Below are positions 49,801 through 56,326 of a stretch of DNA of 64,000 bases, in pieces (the first letter of the stretch is position 1; each line of letters begins with the position of its first letter). The position numbers and the translations under genes are program-made. The notes below the pieces were generated by a model. That model was not told the DNA's origin. It saw nothing but the letters and a program-made list of their open reading frames with translations, and did not search any database. Location of the stretch: assembly GCF_008370325.1 (NCBI RefSeq), contig NZ_VNIP01000001.1, positions 536,085-600,084 of the forward strand. Reading direction: 5' to 3'. Source of the stretch: Martinezella tropici (GTDB lineage: Bacteria; Pseudomonadota; Alphaproteobacteria; Rhizobiales; Rhizobiaceae).

Positions 49801-50473
49801 GGCGGCCCATCGCGGCCTCGACGACAAATAGCAGATGCAAGGCCGGAATTTCCGACAGCTTGCCGATGGCGGCGGGCAAATAGCCATGACCGGTCGAGAT
49901 CGGCCGCTTGATCAGCCTGTCCGGCTGGGCGCCGGCCATGGTCGTCAGCATCCGCGCCGTCTGCGGCGTCACGCCGAGTGCGCTGAAGCCAGCGGATGCG
50001 GCAATGACGTCGCCGTCGCGGCCGATGACGGCCATGTGGGTATCGGGATCGTCGAACCCGTCGATCATGCGCCTGGCACATTCCGATGATGCGAGCGGCT
50101 TCGATGAGACCGGGGAAGAAAACAGGACCGCCTCTTCGCCGGCCTGGATGCGGATGAGCTCGACGGCCGCATTGACGACCGCCCGCTGGAAGCCCGAAGC
50201 CATGCGGATCAGGAACGTGCGCTGGTCGCCGACCGCGCCGAGGCCGCGCGCCGTTGCCTCGATCTGACGGAACGAGACGTCGCCGGACTTCGGCCCTTGT
50301 TCGACAAAATCATAGATGACGTCATAGCCGAAGAGGTTGGCACCGGCACCATTGGCCCAGAGCACGCGGTCCATGCCGGTCGAGAACATGACCATCGCTT
50401 CGCCGCGTGCGAACCGCTCCCGAACGCGGGGATGCACGGCAATGTCAATGAACGGATATTGAATTGCGGGCAT
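46823..50473 (-). CDS. Large PAS-sensor histidine kinase of the PdhS/PleC/DivJ type
   Basis: A 1216-residue cytosolic histidine kinase. There is an N-terminal sensory region (1-220), a long acidic low-complexity linker (about 230-370), a second PAS-like segment (about 380-480), another disordered part (to about 700), PAS domains near 720-820 and 850-960, and the kinase core: DHp with RVSHEIRTPLNAIIGFSDMM (His near 993) and an HATPase with NILSNAIRFTP, DTGVGM and GTGLGLPL. The ERFGPIGHSRYVEYATDIG stretch after the His box is typical of the PdhS/PleC/DivJ family that controls DivK and asymmetric division. No membrane helix is seen. Whether it is PdhS1 or another paralogue cannot be decided by eye. 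Confidence 0.85.
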   Translation of the reverse strand: MPAIQYPFIDIAVHPRVRERFARGEAMVMFSTGMDRVLWANGAGANLFGYDVIYDFVEQGPKSGDVSFRQIEATARGLGAVGDQRTFLIRMASGFQRAVVNAAVELIRIQAGEEAVLFSSPVSSKPLASSECARRMIDGFDDPDTHMAVIGRDGDVIAASAGFSALGVTPQTARMLTTMAGAQPDRLIKRPISTGHGYLPAAIGKLSEIPALHLLFVVEAAMGRLDPAEDRTEKAGSTASAVVEPQTEEVREELEAAADETAKPAEDVPFGDVIEAVADIEELDEPSEYRSDEQQEAAPHPESTGEDTHAPVLANGTNEADDEAALHAREPREQAATNDEEPIKDASAEARVEQPSSESSAAENHPVEGFAFQRNGRATRFVWKIDAAGRFSEVSREFADAVGPHAAQIAGAAFADVAQRFNLDPDRKIAELLARRDTWSGRTIYWPVEGTSLMVPVDLAALPTYTRSREFDGFRGFGVVRIADVIDDPMKRGIDLGERDGQDAASAADPSAEAEMVPEEQPAFEPEAPVAMEEVESPAQDAAEDAAAEHREPPALRISETPNRRESDKVVRLHERRTLTQAGLSLSEQAAFREIARQLEPFGKRTEPPAEQSRDERREDDADIAPQPNAADEILSDMAEPTEGNDHDRDGQTTAPGAEEEASKPLENLVETTDGDSLGTGDSTQAENPAASAEPEEDFDPIDVLNTAIPPRVKMRTGLSSEIVDQLPLAILIHAGDRLIHGNPEFLRLTGYENLDDLEQIGGLDALLQRNDLEGKTEQPGTIMVVRADDALVPVTARLQSIRWEDGTALMLALMPVERSEPPAPPPPVPEEARQERIVEKVAKLQVEIEELRSTLETATDGVIIIGQEGEIRSMNRSASALFNYDDQETRGKPFVMLFAHESQKAVLDYLSGLSGHGVASVLNDGREVIGREASGGFVPLFMTMGRLNSSNGYCAVIRDITQWKRTEEELRNAKRAAETANAHKTDFLARVSHEIRTPLNAIIGFSDMMAGERFGPIGHSRYVEYATDIGRSGRHVLDIVNDLLDISKIEAGEMDLDFAAVGLNEAIAEAVSLVQPQANSQRVIIRTALSQSVPNVVADLRSIKQIALNILSNAIRFTPSGGQIVVSTAYEGNGSVVMRIRDTGVGMTRSELEQAMKPFRQVSTNARKRGDGTGLGLPLTKAMVDANRATFSINSAPNEGTLVEITFPSPRVLAN

Positions 50474-50589
50474 TTTCCAACCTGTTTTGCGGGCGTGACC
50501 GCCTCTCTTGCTTTAATGGTTTATTAATAACGGCGCGCCGCTTTTCGGTCCAGCGAAGGGCCCATTTTTCGGCCGGAAAGGTTAACGCC

Positions 50590-50604
50590 TTGTGCGGCGC
50601 ACAA
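50590..50604. promoter_or_regulatory. PhaR/AniA-type site 1 at the phasin promoter
   Basis: TTGTGC-GGC-GCACAA is a perfect 15-bp palindrome containing TGC-N3-GCA. It lies just upstream of the phasin promoter. Confidence 0.6.
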
Positions 50605-50611
50605 AATATAT

Positions 50612-50620
50612 TGCACTGCA
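50612..50620. promoter_or_regulatory. PhaR/AniA-type site 2 overlapping the phasin promoter
   Basis: TGC-ACT-GCA, centred 19 bases (about two helical turns) from site 1 and overlapping a TTGCAC -35-like element; an AT-rich -10 (TATTAT/TATATA, 50631-50639) follows. Bound repressor would block RNA polymerase. Confidence 0.6.
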
Positions 50621-50696
50621 CAATTTTTTATATTATATAGACCTCACACAGGTTCACGACGGGCGCCTCAGAGAGGGCCCTTTTAGGAGCGTAATC

Positions 50697-51143
50697 ATGG
50701 CTACTGTAAAGAAAGACGACGTTTTTTCAACGGCTGCATTCGATCCGTCCAAGTTCTCCGAAACCTTCCGCGACTTCGCTGAAAAGGGCGCTGCCCAGTC
50801 CAAGGAAGCCTTCGCAAAGCTGAAGGCTGCGACCGAGGAAGCCGGCAAGACGGTTGAGGCAACCGTGCAGACCGCACAGTCCGGTTCCGTGGAAATCGGC
50901 CTCAAGGCGATCGACGTTCTGCGCACCAATGCCGAAAGCTCGCTTGCCCACATGGAAGCCCTGCTTCGAGTCAAGTCCGTTGCCGAACTCTTCGAACTTC
51001 AGACCGCCTTCATCCGCAAGCAGGCCGAAGTCACCGTCGAGCAGGCCAAGTCCATCCAGGATACCACCAAGAAGGTCGCCGAAAAGCTGGCAAAGCCCGC
51101 TAAGGACGCCGCTGAAAAGGCGATGGCCTCCTTCAAGGCCTAA
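50697..51143 (+). CDS. Phasin
   Basis: A 148-residue amphipathic helical protein that coats polyhydroxybutyrate granules. The Lys/Ala/Glu-rich sequence with FRDFAEKGAAQSKEAFAKLK and RVKSVAELFELQTAFIRKQA matches the phasin 2 family, ending in an Ala/Lys-rich tail. ATG 50697 follows TAGGAG by 8 bases. It is a single-gene unit with two PhaR-type sites upstream and an intrinsic terminator downstream, an arrangement that fits derepression when the polymer accumulates. Confidence 0.92.
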   Translation: MATVKKDDVFSTAAFDPSKFSETFRDFAEKGAAQSKEAFAKLKAATEEAGKTVEATVQTAQSGSVEIGLKAIDVLRTNAESSLAHMEALLRVKSVAELFELQTAFIRKQAEVTVEQAKSIQDTTKKVAEKLAKPAKDAAEKAMASFKA

Positions 51144-51174
51144 TCATTTCCAATAAGCCTCCCAAGGCACGAAC

Positions 51175-51213
51175 GTCCCGTTCCCAGGTGAAAGCCTGGG
51201 GCGGGACTTTTTT
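51175..51213 (+). terminator. Intrinsic terminator after the phasin gene
   Basis: A stem GTCCCG...CCCAGG/CCTGGG...CGGGAC with a small internal loop and TGAAAG apical loop, followed by six T. It starts 32 bases after the phasin stop. Confidence 0.9.
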
Positions 51214-51300
51214 ATTTCCGGCAGGAGCCGGTCTGGCCGGTGTCCTGCCGCGCATCATCGTTTGGATATCTTCGAAGCTTTTTCATATTGCGGGGAGATA

Positions 51301-51324
51301 GGACTTGAAATAATTTCAAAGTCC
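51301..51324. other. Hairpin upstream of tRNA-His
   Basis: GGACTTGAAA and TTTCAAAGTCC pair over ten base pairs with one bulged A. It ends 37 bases before the tRNA. The role is unknown; it may be the end of an upstream transcript. Confidence 0.35.
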
Positions 51325-51361
51325 TCGTATGTCACCCCCGTTCGCGGCGACGCGAGCATGT

Positions 51362-51438
51362 GCGGTTGTAGCTCAGTTGGTTAGAGCGCAGGTTTGTGGC
51401 ACCTGAGGTCGGAGGTTCGAGACCCCCCAACCGTACCA
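51362..51438 (+). tRNA. tRNA-His (GTG)
   Basis: A complete 77-base cloverleaf: acceptor GCGGTTG/CAACCGT (first pair G-U), D arm GCTC...GAGC, anticodon arm CAGGT-TTGTGGC-ACCTG with anticodon GTG, T loop TTCGAGA and encoded CCA. The base before position 1 is T and the discriminator is A, so the usual G-1 and C73 identity pair of bacterial tRNA-His is absent, as known for many alphaproteobacteria. The T stem GGAGG/CCCCC has one A-C mismatch. Confidence 0.96.
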
Positions 51439-51488
51439 TTCTTCCCCCCATACATTTTATGCACAGCTGATCCATCAGCCACGAAAGC

Positions 51489-51635
51489 CTATTTCTTGTC
51501 TTCAGGCTTCTTCGACACATGGCCCGGCGATATCGGATCGCTGGCGGGAAAAGTCTCCTCCAGCGCTTCCTCCAGGTAATCGTCCTGTTCCTTGAGCTCT
51601 TTCTCGCTCAGTTTCTGCTGCTTCTTGTCGTTCAT
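51489..51635 (-). CDS. Short acidic conserved-type protein (48 aa)
   Basis: A 48-residue hydrophilic protein, Lys/Glu/Gln-rich, with the sequence ALEETFPASDPISP near its centre. The pattern 'AL(E/D)(E/D)(S/T)FPASDP' is one I recognise in many small bacterial proteins of unknown function, which supports reality. GAGGAG lies 9 bases before the ATG. It lies just after the tRNA on the opposite strand. Confidence 0.7.
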   Translation of the reverse strand: MNDKKQQKLSEKELKEQDDYLEEALEETFPASDPISPGHVSKKPEDKK

Positions 51636-51820
51636 CGTGCTGGCTCCTCGACCTCTCCCGAAATACTAGGCCTTGCCCTGCCTTTGTCCAGCATCAAGGG
51701 CAGACAGTCGGAGGTGGAGGGCGAAGACTGCCGTGTCTGGGCGCATCCTAAATTAATCTTGGAACCGTCCGTATCGCTTGTCGTTGTGTTCTTATCGGCA
51801 ACGAGACGAAAGGAGTGGGC

Positions 51821-52030
51821 ATGTCTGTACCGAACGAGCCGATCCCCGAAAAGCCGCCAATGCCCGGTCCTGGATGGACACCGAAGCCGCCGGTCGAAGA
51901 GCCAGAGCCCGATAGACTGCCGGATGAGATTCCAGTGCCCAATCCCGACGAGAACGAGGAGCCGCCGAAGCATGCCGTGGCCGCGGTGGCGCCGCATCCG
52001 CCATGCTGGTGGAACAGCTTGATTTCGTGA
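51821..52030 (+). CDS. Short proline-rich protein (69 aa)
   Basis: A 69-residue acidic, proline-rich protein (EKPPMPGPGWTPKPPVEEPE) without a signal peptide or membrane helix. A strong AAGGAG 5 bases before ATG 51821 supports translation. The repeated P-x-P units suggest an extended, perhaps peptide-binding, chain. It converges with the LysR gene 13 bases later. The function is unknown. Confidence 0.6.
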   Translation: MSVPNEPIPEKPPMPGPGWTPKPPVEEPEPDRLPDEIPVPNPDENEEPPKHAVAAVAPHPPCWWNSLIS

Positions 52031-52042
52031 TGTCTGCGGGCA

Positions 52043-52924
52043 TCACAAGAACATCCGCCGCTCTTCGCTCACCAGCTCCTGCAGGAAATCCGCAACCGTG
52101 CGTACGCGCACGAGGTCGCGGGCGCTTTCATGATAGGTCGTCCAGTAGGCCCGCTTGATCGAGACATCGGGCAGAATGCGGTTGAGCTCCGGAAACTGCC
52201 TGGCGATATAATCGTGCAGAATGCCGATGCCAGCGCCGGAGCGAACCGCTTCCGTCTGGCCGATGGAGGTGGATATTTCGAAGGAGGCGTCCCAGCTGCG
52301 CATGATTTCGCCGGAGAAATTCAGCGACGCCGTAAAGATCAGGTCTTCGACATAGCCGATGCGGGGATGCAGCTTCAGCGCCTCGACGCTATCGGGCAAT
52401 CCGGCCTGGGCCAGATAGGCTTTCGAGGCGTAGAGACCGAGCGTGTAATCCGTCAGCTTGGACGAGACCAGCCGACCCTGCTCGGGGCGCTCCAGCGTGA
52501 TCGCGATATCGGCCTCGCGCTGCGACAGCGAAAAGGAGCGGGGAACGGGCACGAGCTGGATGCGCAGCTCCGGATAGCGGGCGATCAGCCGCCCGAGGCG
52601 CGGCGCGAGAAAGGAGACGCCGAAGCCGTCGGGCGCGCCGATCCGCACCGTGCCTGTTATGGCGCTGTCGAGATGGCCGACGCTCGCCTGCGCCCGCAGC
52701 ATCTCGGTTTCCATGCGCTCCGCCGCGTGCAGAAAAATCTCGCCTTCCGCCGTCAGGTCGCAGCCATTGGTGCGGCGCACCAGCAACCGCGTCTTCAGCC
52801 GCTCTTCCAGCGTCGTCACTCGCCGGGAGAGGGTCGCGTGGTTGACACCCAGCCGCTTCGAGGCCGCCAGGATCTGCCCGGTTCGCGCGACTGCGAGAAA
52901 CATGCGGACGTCGTCCCAATCCAT
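52043..52924 (-). CDS. LysR-family regulator divergent from mmsA
   Basis: A 293-residue LysR regulator. The N-terminal winged HTH reads FLAVARTGQILAASKRLGVN then HATLSRRVTTLEERLKTRLL (residues 8-47); the rest is the effector domain. The ATG at 52924 (MDWDDVRMF) matches the usual family start and leaves all three TTTGCACA boxes outside the coding region; an in-frame ATG at 52945 is less likely. It probably activates mmsA in response to a substrate of valine, propanoate or inositol breakdown. Confidence 0.88.
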   Translation of the reverse strand: MDWDDVRMFLAVARTGQILAASKRLGVNHATLSRRVTTLEERLKTRLLVRRTNGCDLTAEGEIFLHAAERMETEMLRAQASVGHLDSAITGTVRIGAPDGFGVSFLAPRLGRLIARYPELRIQLVPVPRSFSLSQREADIAITLERPEQGRLVSSKLTDYTLGLYASKAYLAQAGLPDSVEALKLHPRIGYVEDLIFTASLNFSGEIMRSWDASFEISTSIGQTEAVRSGAGIGILHDYIARQFPELNRILPDVSIKRAYWTTYHESARDLVRVRTVADFLQELVSEERRMFL

Positions 52925-52936
52925 TCGCCTATCCGA

Positions 52937-53002
52937 TTTGCACATTCAGGGCTTTAATTTTTGCACAACGGTTGCTTATAGCAGCTCATTGATTTGTGCA
53001 AA
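52937..53002. promoter_or_regulatory. Three TTTGCACA boxes between lysR and mmsA
   Basis: TTTGCACA at 52937-52944, TTTGCACAA at 52960-52968 and its inverse TTGTGCAAA at 52994-53002. The last two form a 9-bp inverted repeat with a 25-base spacer. This layout of two direct and one inverted box fits the recognition and activation sites of a divergent LysR regulator. Confidence 0.65.
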
Positions 53003-53049
53003 TTGAAGTGCGATCCTGTCACCATCCAAGAAAACGAGGAGGCACATCC

Positions 53050-54546
53050 ATGCGTGAGATCGGTCATTTCATCGGCGGCAAGCACGTCGCCGGCACGAGC
53101 GGGCGCATCAGCAAGGTCTACAACCCGGCAACCGGCGAAATGCAGGCGACTGTCGCGCTCGCCAGCGTCGAGGAAATCCGCGCCGCGGTTGAAAATGCCA
53201 AGGCCGCGCAGCCGAAATGGGCGGCCACCAATCCGCAGCGCCGCGCACGCGTCTTCTTCAAGTTCGTCGAGCTTCTGAACAAGAACATGGATGAGCTTGC
53301 CACTTTGCTCTCCAAGGAGCATGGCAAGACGGTCGAAGATTCCAAGGGCGACGTCATTCGCGGCCTGGAAGTCTGCGAATTCGTCTGCGGCATCCCGCAC
53401 CTGCAGAAGGGTGAGTTCACCGAAGGCGCCGGCCCGGCGATTGACATGTACTCCATCCGCCAGCCGGTCGGCATCGGCGCCGGCATCACGCCGTTCAACT
53501 TTCCGGCGATGATCCCGATGTGGATGTTTGCGCCTGCGATCGCCTGCGGTAACGCCTTCATCCTGAAGCCGTCCGAGCGTGATCCGTCCGTGCCGCTTCG
53601 CCTGGCCGAACTGATGATCGAAGCAGGTCTGCCGGCAGGCATCCTGAACGTCGTCAATGGCGACAAGGCTGCCGTCGACGCCATCCTGACAGATCCGGAT
53701 ATCGCTGCCGTTTCCTTCGTCGGCTCCACGCCGATCGCCCGCTACGTCTATGGTACCGCTGCCATGAACGGCAAGCGCGCCCAGTGCTTCGGCGGCGCCA
53801 AGAACCATATGATCATCATGCCCGATGCCGACATGGACCAGGCCGTCAACGCGCTGATGGGCGCGGGCTACGGTTCGGCCGGCGAACGCTGCATGGCGGT
53901 ATCGGTCGCGGTCCCGGTCGGCGAAGACACGGCCAACCGCCTCGTCGAGAAGCTGGTGCCGAAGATCGAGTCCCTGCGCATTGGCCCCTATACCGACGAC
54001 AAGGCGGATCTCGGTCCGCTCGTCACCAAGGACGCCTATAACCGCGTTACCGGCCTGATCGATCGCGGCGTGGAAGAAGGTGCAAAGCTGGTCGTCGACG
54101 GCCGCGGCTTCAAGCTGCAGGGCTATGAGGACGGCTATTTCGTCGGCGGCACGCTGTTCGACCACGTCAAGCCCGAGATGGACATCTACAAGACGGAGAT
54201 CTTCGGGCCGGTTCTCTCGGTCGTCCGCGCCAAGAACTACGAGGAAGCGCTCGATCTGCCGATGAAGCACGAATACGGCAATGGCGTCGCCATCTACACC
54301 CGTGACGGCGATGCGGCCCGCGATTTCGCCTCGCGCATCAATATCGGCATGATCGGCGTCAATGTTCCGATCCCGGTTCCGCTCGCCTATCACTCCTTCG
54401 GCGGCTGGAAGGCTTCCAGCTTCGGCGATCTCAACCAGCACGGCACGGACTCCATCAAGTTCTGGACGCGCACGAAGACGATCACCGCCCGCTGGCCGTC
54501 CGGCATCAAGGATGGTGCCGAATTCGTCATGCCGACGATGAAGTAA
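53050..54546 (+). CDS. mmsA: Methylmalonate-semialdehyde dehydrogenase (CoA-acylating)
   Basis: MmsA converts methylmalonate semialdehyde to propanoyl-CoA (or malonate semialdehyde to acetyl-CoA) with NAD and CoA, in valine and inositol degradation. The 498-residue length matches the family. It has the FIGGKHVAGTSGR start, NAFILKPSERDPSVP, the catalytic Cys in GSAGERCMAVSVAV, and NGVAIYTRDGDAARDF. ATG 53050 follows GAGGAGG by 8 bases. A terminator follows at 54572. Confidence 0.95.
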   Translation: MREIGHFIGGKHVAGTSGRISKVYNPATGEMQATVALASVEEIRAAVENAKAAQPKWAATNPQRRARVFFKFVELLNKNMDELATLLSKEHGKTVEDSKGDVIRGLEVCEFVCGIPHLQKGEFTEGAGPAIDMYSIRQPVGIGAGITPFNFPAMIPMWMFAPAIACGNAFILKPSERDPSVPLRLAELMIEAGLPAGILNVVNGDKAAVDAILTDPDIAAVSFVGSTPIARYVYGTAAMNGKRAQCFGGAKNHMIIMPDADMDQAVNALMGAGYGSAGERCMAVSVAVPVGEDTANRLVEKLVPKIESLRIGPYTDDKADLGPLVTKDAYNRVTGLIDRGVEEGAKLVVDGRGFKLQGYEDGYFVGGTLFDHVKPEMDIYKTEIFGPVLSVVRAKNYEEALDLPMKHEYGNGVAIYTRDGDAARDFASRINIGMIGVNVPIPVPLAYHSFGGWKASSFGDLNQHGTDSIKFWTRTKTITARWPSGIKDGAEFVMPTMK

Positions 54547-54571
54547 GCATCGCCACCATTGGTATTATCGG

Positions 54572-54606
54572 CCGCCGCCCGGCACGTTTCGGGCGGCGGT
54601 TTTTTG
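54572..54606 (+). terminator. Intrinsic terminator after mmsA
   Basis: A 10-bp perfect stem CCGCCGCCCG/CGGGCGGCGG with an 8-base loop and a seven-base T-run, 25 bases after the mmsA stop. Confidence 0.92.
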
Positions 54607-54689
54607 TTGCGCCCGTTTTCGATAGAGTGATCTTGTCTGTGTCATCGTTTTGGTTTAGAACAAAACGAGAACAATTGGAGGGCCGCATC

Positions 54690-55037
54690 GTGCCTTTGAC
54701 CTATCAGATCGACTATCTCGAGTTTCCGTCGAAAGATGGCCTGAAAACCCGGCGCTTCTTCGAAGAGGCCTTCGATTGGAGCTTTGTCAGCTACGGGCCG
54801 ACCTATCATGTCATCGAGGCGGCCGGAATAGATGCCGGCATAGATGGGGATGCGGGAGAGGCGGCCGGTACGCCTTTGCCAGTCGTGCGCACCACCGATC
54901 TGGAAGCCGCCCAGCGCGCCGTCGAGTTCGCCGGCGGCGTCATCACCCGGCCCGCCTTTGATTTTCCCGGCGGCCGGCGGTTCCATTTTCGCGAGCCCGG
55001 CGGTTGCGAGATGGCGGTCTGGGTTGCGACGCCCTGA
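54690..55037 (+). CDS. VOC (glyoxalase/bleomycin-resistance) family protein
   Basis: A 115-residue single-domain VOC-fold protein. IDYLEFPSKDGLKTRRFFEE at the start and FHFREPGGCEMAVWV at the end are the paired beta-alpha-beta modules of the fold, with candidate metal ligands at the usual positions only in part. Such proteins range from glyoxalases to antibiotic-binding proteins; the substrate is unknown. TTGGAGGG 7 bases before GTG 54690 decides the start. Confidence 0.82.
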   Translation: MPLTYQIDYLEFPSKDGLKTRRFFEEAFDWSFVSYGPTYHVIEAAGIDAGIDGDAGEAAGTPLPVVRTTDLEAAQRAVEFAGGVITRPAFDFPGGRRFHFREPGGCEMAVWVATP

Positions 55038-55172
55038 ACATAAAGCCGGCCTGTCGCTCAGGTTGCGTCTTTCTGAGCTAGTTGCTTTTTTGCGAGTCGA
55101 ATGCCGCTAACGGATATTTTCCCGTTGATCGGCGCTCGATTTCCTGCTTTCAAATGCAACTGTAAGGCGAGT

Positions 55173-55192
55173 GATGTGTCGCGCAACACATC
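55173..55192. promoter_or_regulatory. Hairpin or operator upstream of the DUF898 gene
   Basis: GATGTGT-CGCGCA-ACACATC, a perfect 7+7 inverted repeat 72 bases before the DUF898 ATG. Confidence 0.4.
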
Positions 55193-55264
55193 TCCGGGCT
55201 GCTCGTGTTCATACGGTATGCTTCTGGGAAAAGCTCGTCCTCTTGTGGGGTAGGGGGTTACCGT

Positions 55265-56326
55265 ATGGCAGTTGTTGAGCAAAGCTATCCGTTGGGCGGA
55301 AGGCCCTTTTTCCAGAGGGCTTCCTTTACGGGTAACGCCTCGGAGTATTTCGGTATCTGGATCGTCAATATTCTGCTGACGATCGTTACGCTGGGTATTT
55401 ATTCGGCCTGGGCAAAGGTGCGCCGGAACCGGTATTTCTATGGGAATACGGTCCTGCTGGGACATAGTTTCGAATATCACGCCAAGGGCAAGCAGATCCT
55501 CATCGGCCGGTTGATCGTGTTCGGCTTTCTGATCGCGGTGAATGTCCTTTCTCATCTGGCGCCGCTAGCACTGCTGGCGCTTTGGCCCGTCATGCTGGTC
55601 GTGTTTCCGTGGTTCCTCATGCGCGGCCTTCGCTTCAACGCGCGGGTAACGAGCTATCGCAATGTGCGCTTCGATTTCGTTGGGACCTATGGCGGTGCGT
55701 TCAAGGCGATCTTTCTCGGGACCCTGGTGACGGTGATATCGGTCGGGCTGCTGTCTCCAATCGCAACCCGCTGGTTCTACAAATATATCTTCGACAATCT
55801 GCGTTATGGCGATCGACCGCTCTCAACCGAGCCACAGCTCGGTGCGATCTACAGGGTTTTCGGAGCCATGATCGCAATCGCCATCGGCGGAGGCTTGGTG
55901 CTCGGCTTTGTTGCCGCCGTTGGTCTCCACGGCTTTGTGGCAAATTCAGCCGGTGCCGGCCTCAGTTCGGCGTATTTGGGAGCCGTTGCTGGCCTGCTCG
56001 CATATGTATTTGCTGGCCTCTATTATCGGGCGTCGATCCGCAACATCGTCTGGTCAGCGGTTACGATCGATCATCGCCATCAGCTCCGTAGTAATCTCGG
56101 CCGCCGGCAGTATATTTGGGTCGTGATTGTCAATACGGTGCTAACGGTTGTCACGCTGGGACTGATGCGTCCGTGGGCTGCGGTACAGATGCAGCGTTTT
56201 TTGGCAGAGCACACGGCGATTAGCGTCGATGGTGAAATCGGCGTCGTCTTCGACCAAATCCGCTCGACGGGCAGCGCGATCAGCGCGGAATATCTCGATG
56301 TCGATGGATTCGACTTTGGCTTCTGA
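55265..56326 (+). CDS. DUF898 (YjgN-like) membrane protein
   Basis: A 353-residue inner-membrane protein with about six to seven hydrophobic segments. The pattern FTGNASEYFGIWIVNILLTI, then VTLGIYSAWAKVRRNRYFYG occurs near the N-terminus and is echoed as YIWVVIVNTVLTVVTLGLMR then PWAAVQMQRFL near the C-terminus, the internal duplication typical of DUF898. The function is unknown. Its last 29 bases overlap the M48 protease gene in another frame, so the two are tightly coupled. Confidence 0.85.
   Translation: MAVVEQSYPLGGRPFFQRASFTGNASEYFGIWIVNILLTIVTLGIYSAWAKVRRNRYFYGNTVLLGHSFEYHAKGKQILIGRLIVFGFLIAVNVLSHLAPLALLALWPVMLVVFPWFLMRGLRFNARVTSYRNVRFDFVGTYGGAFKAIFLGTLVTVISVGLLSPIATRWFYKYIFDNLRYGDRPLSTEPQLGAIYRVFGAMIAIAIGGGLVLGFVAAVGLHGFVANSAGAGLSSAYLGAVAGLLAYVFAGLYYRASIRNIVWSAVTIDHRHQLRSNLGRRQYIWVVIVNTVLTVVTLGLMRPWAAVQMQRFLAEHTAISVDGEIGVVFDQIRSTGSAISAEYLDVDGFDFGF

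Noticed and set aside
51332..51520. 62-codon minus-strand frame containing GGLEPPTSGATNLRSNQ
   Set aside because: This is the well-known false translation of a tRNA-His gene.
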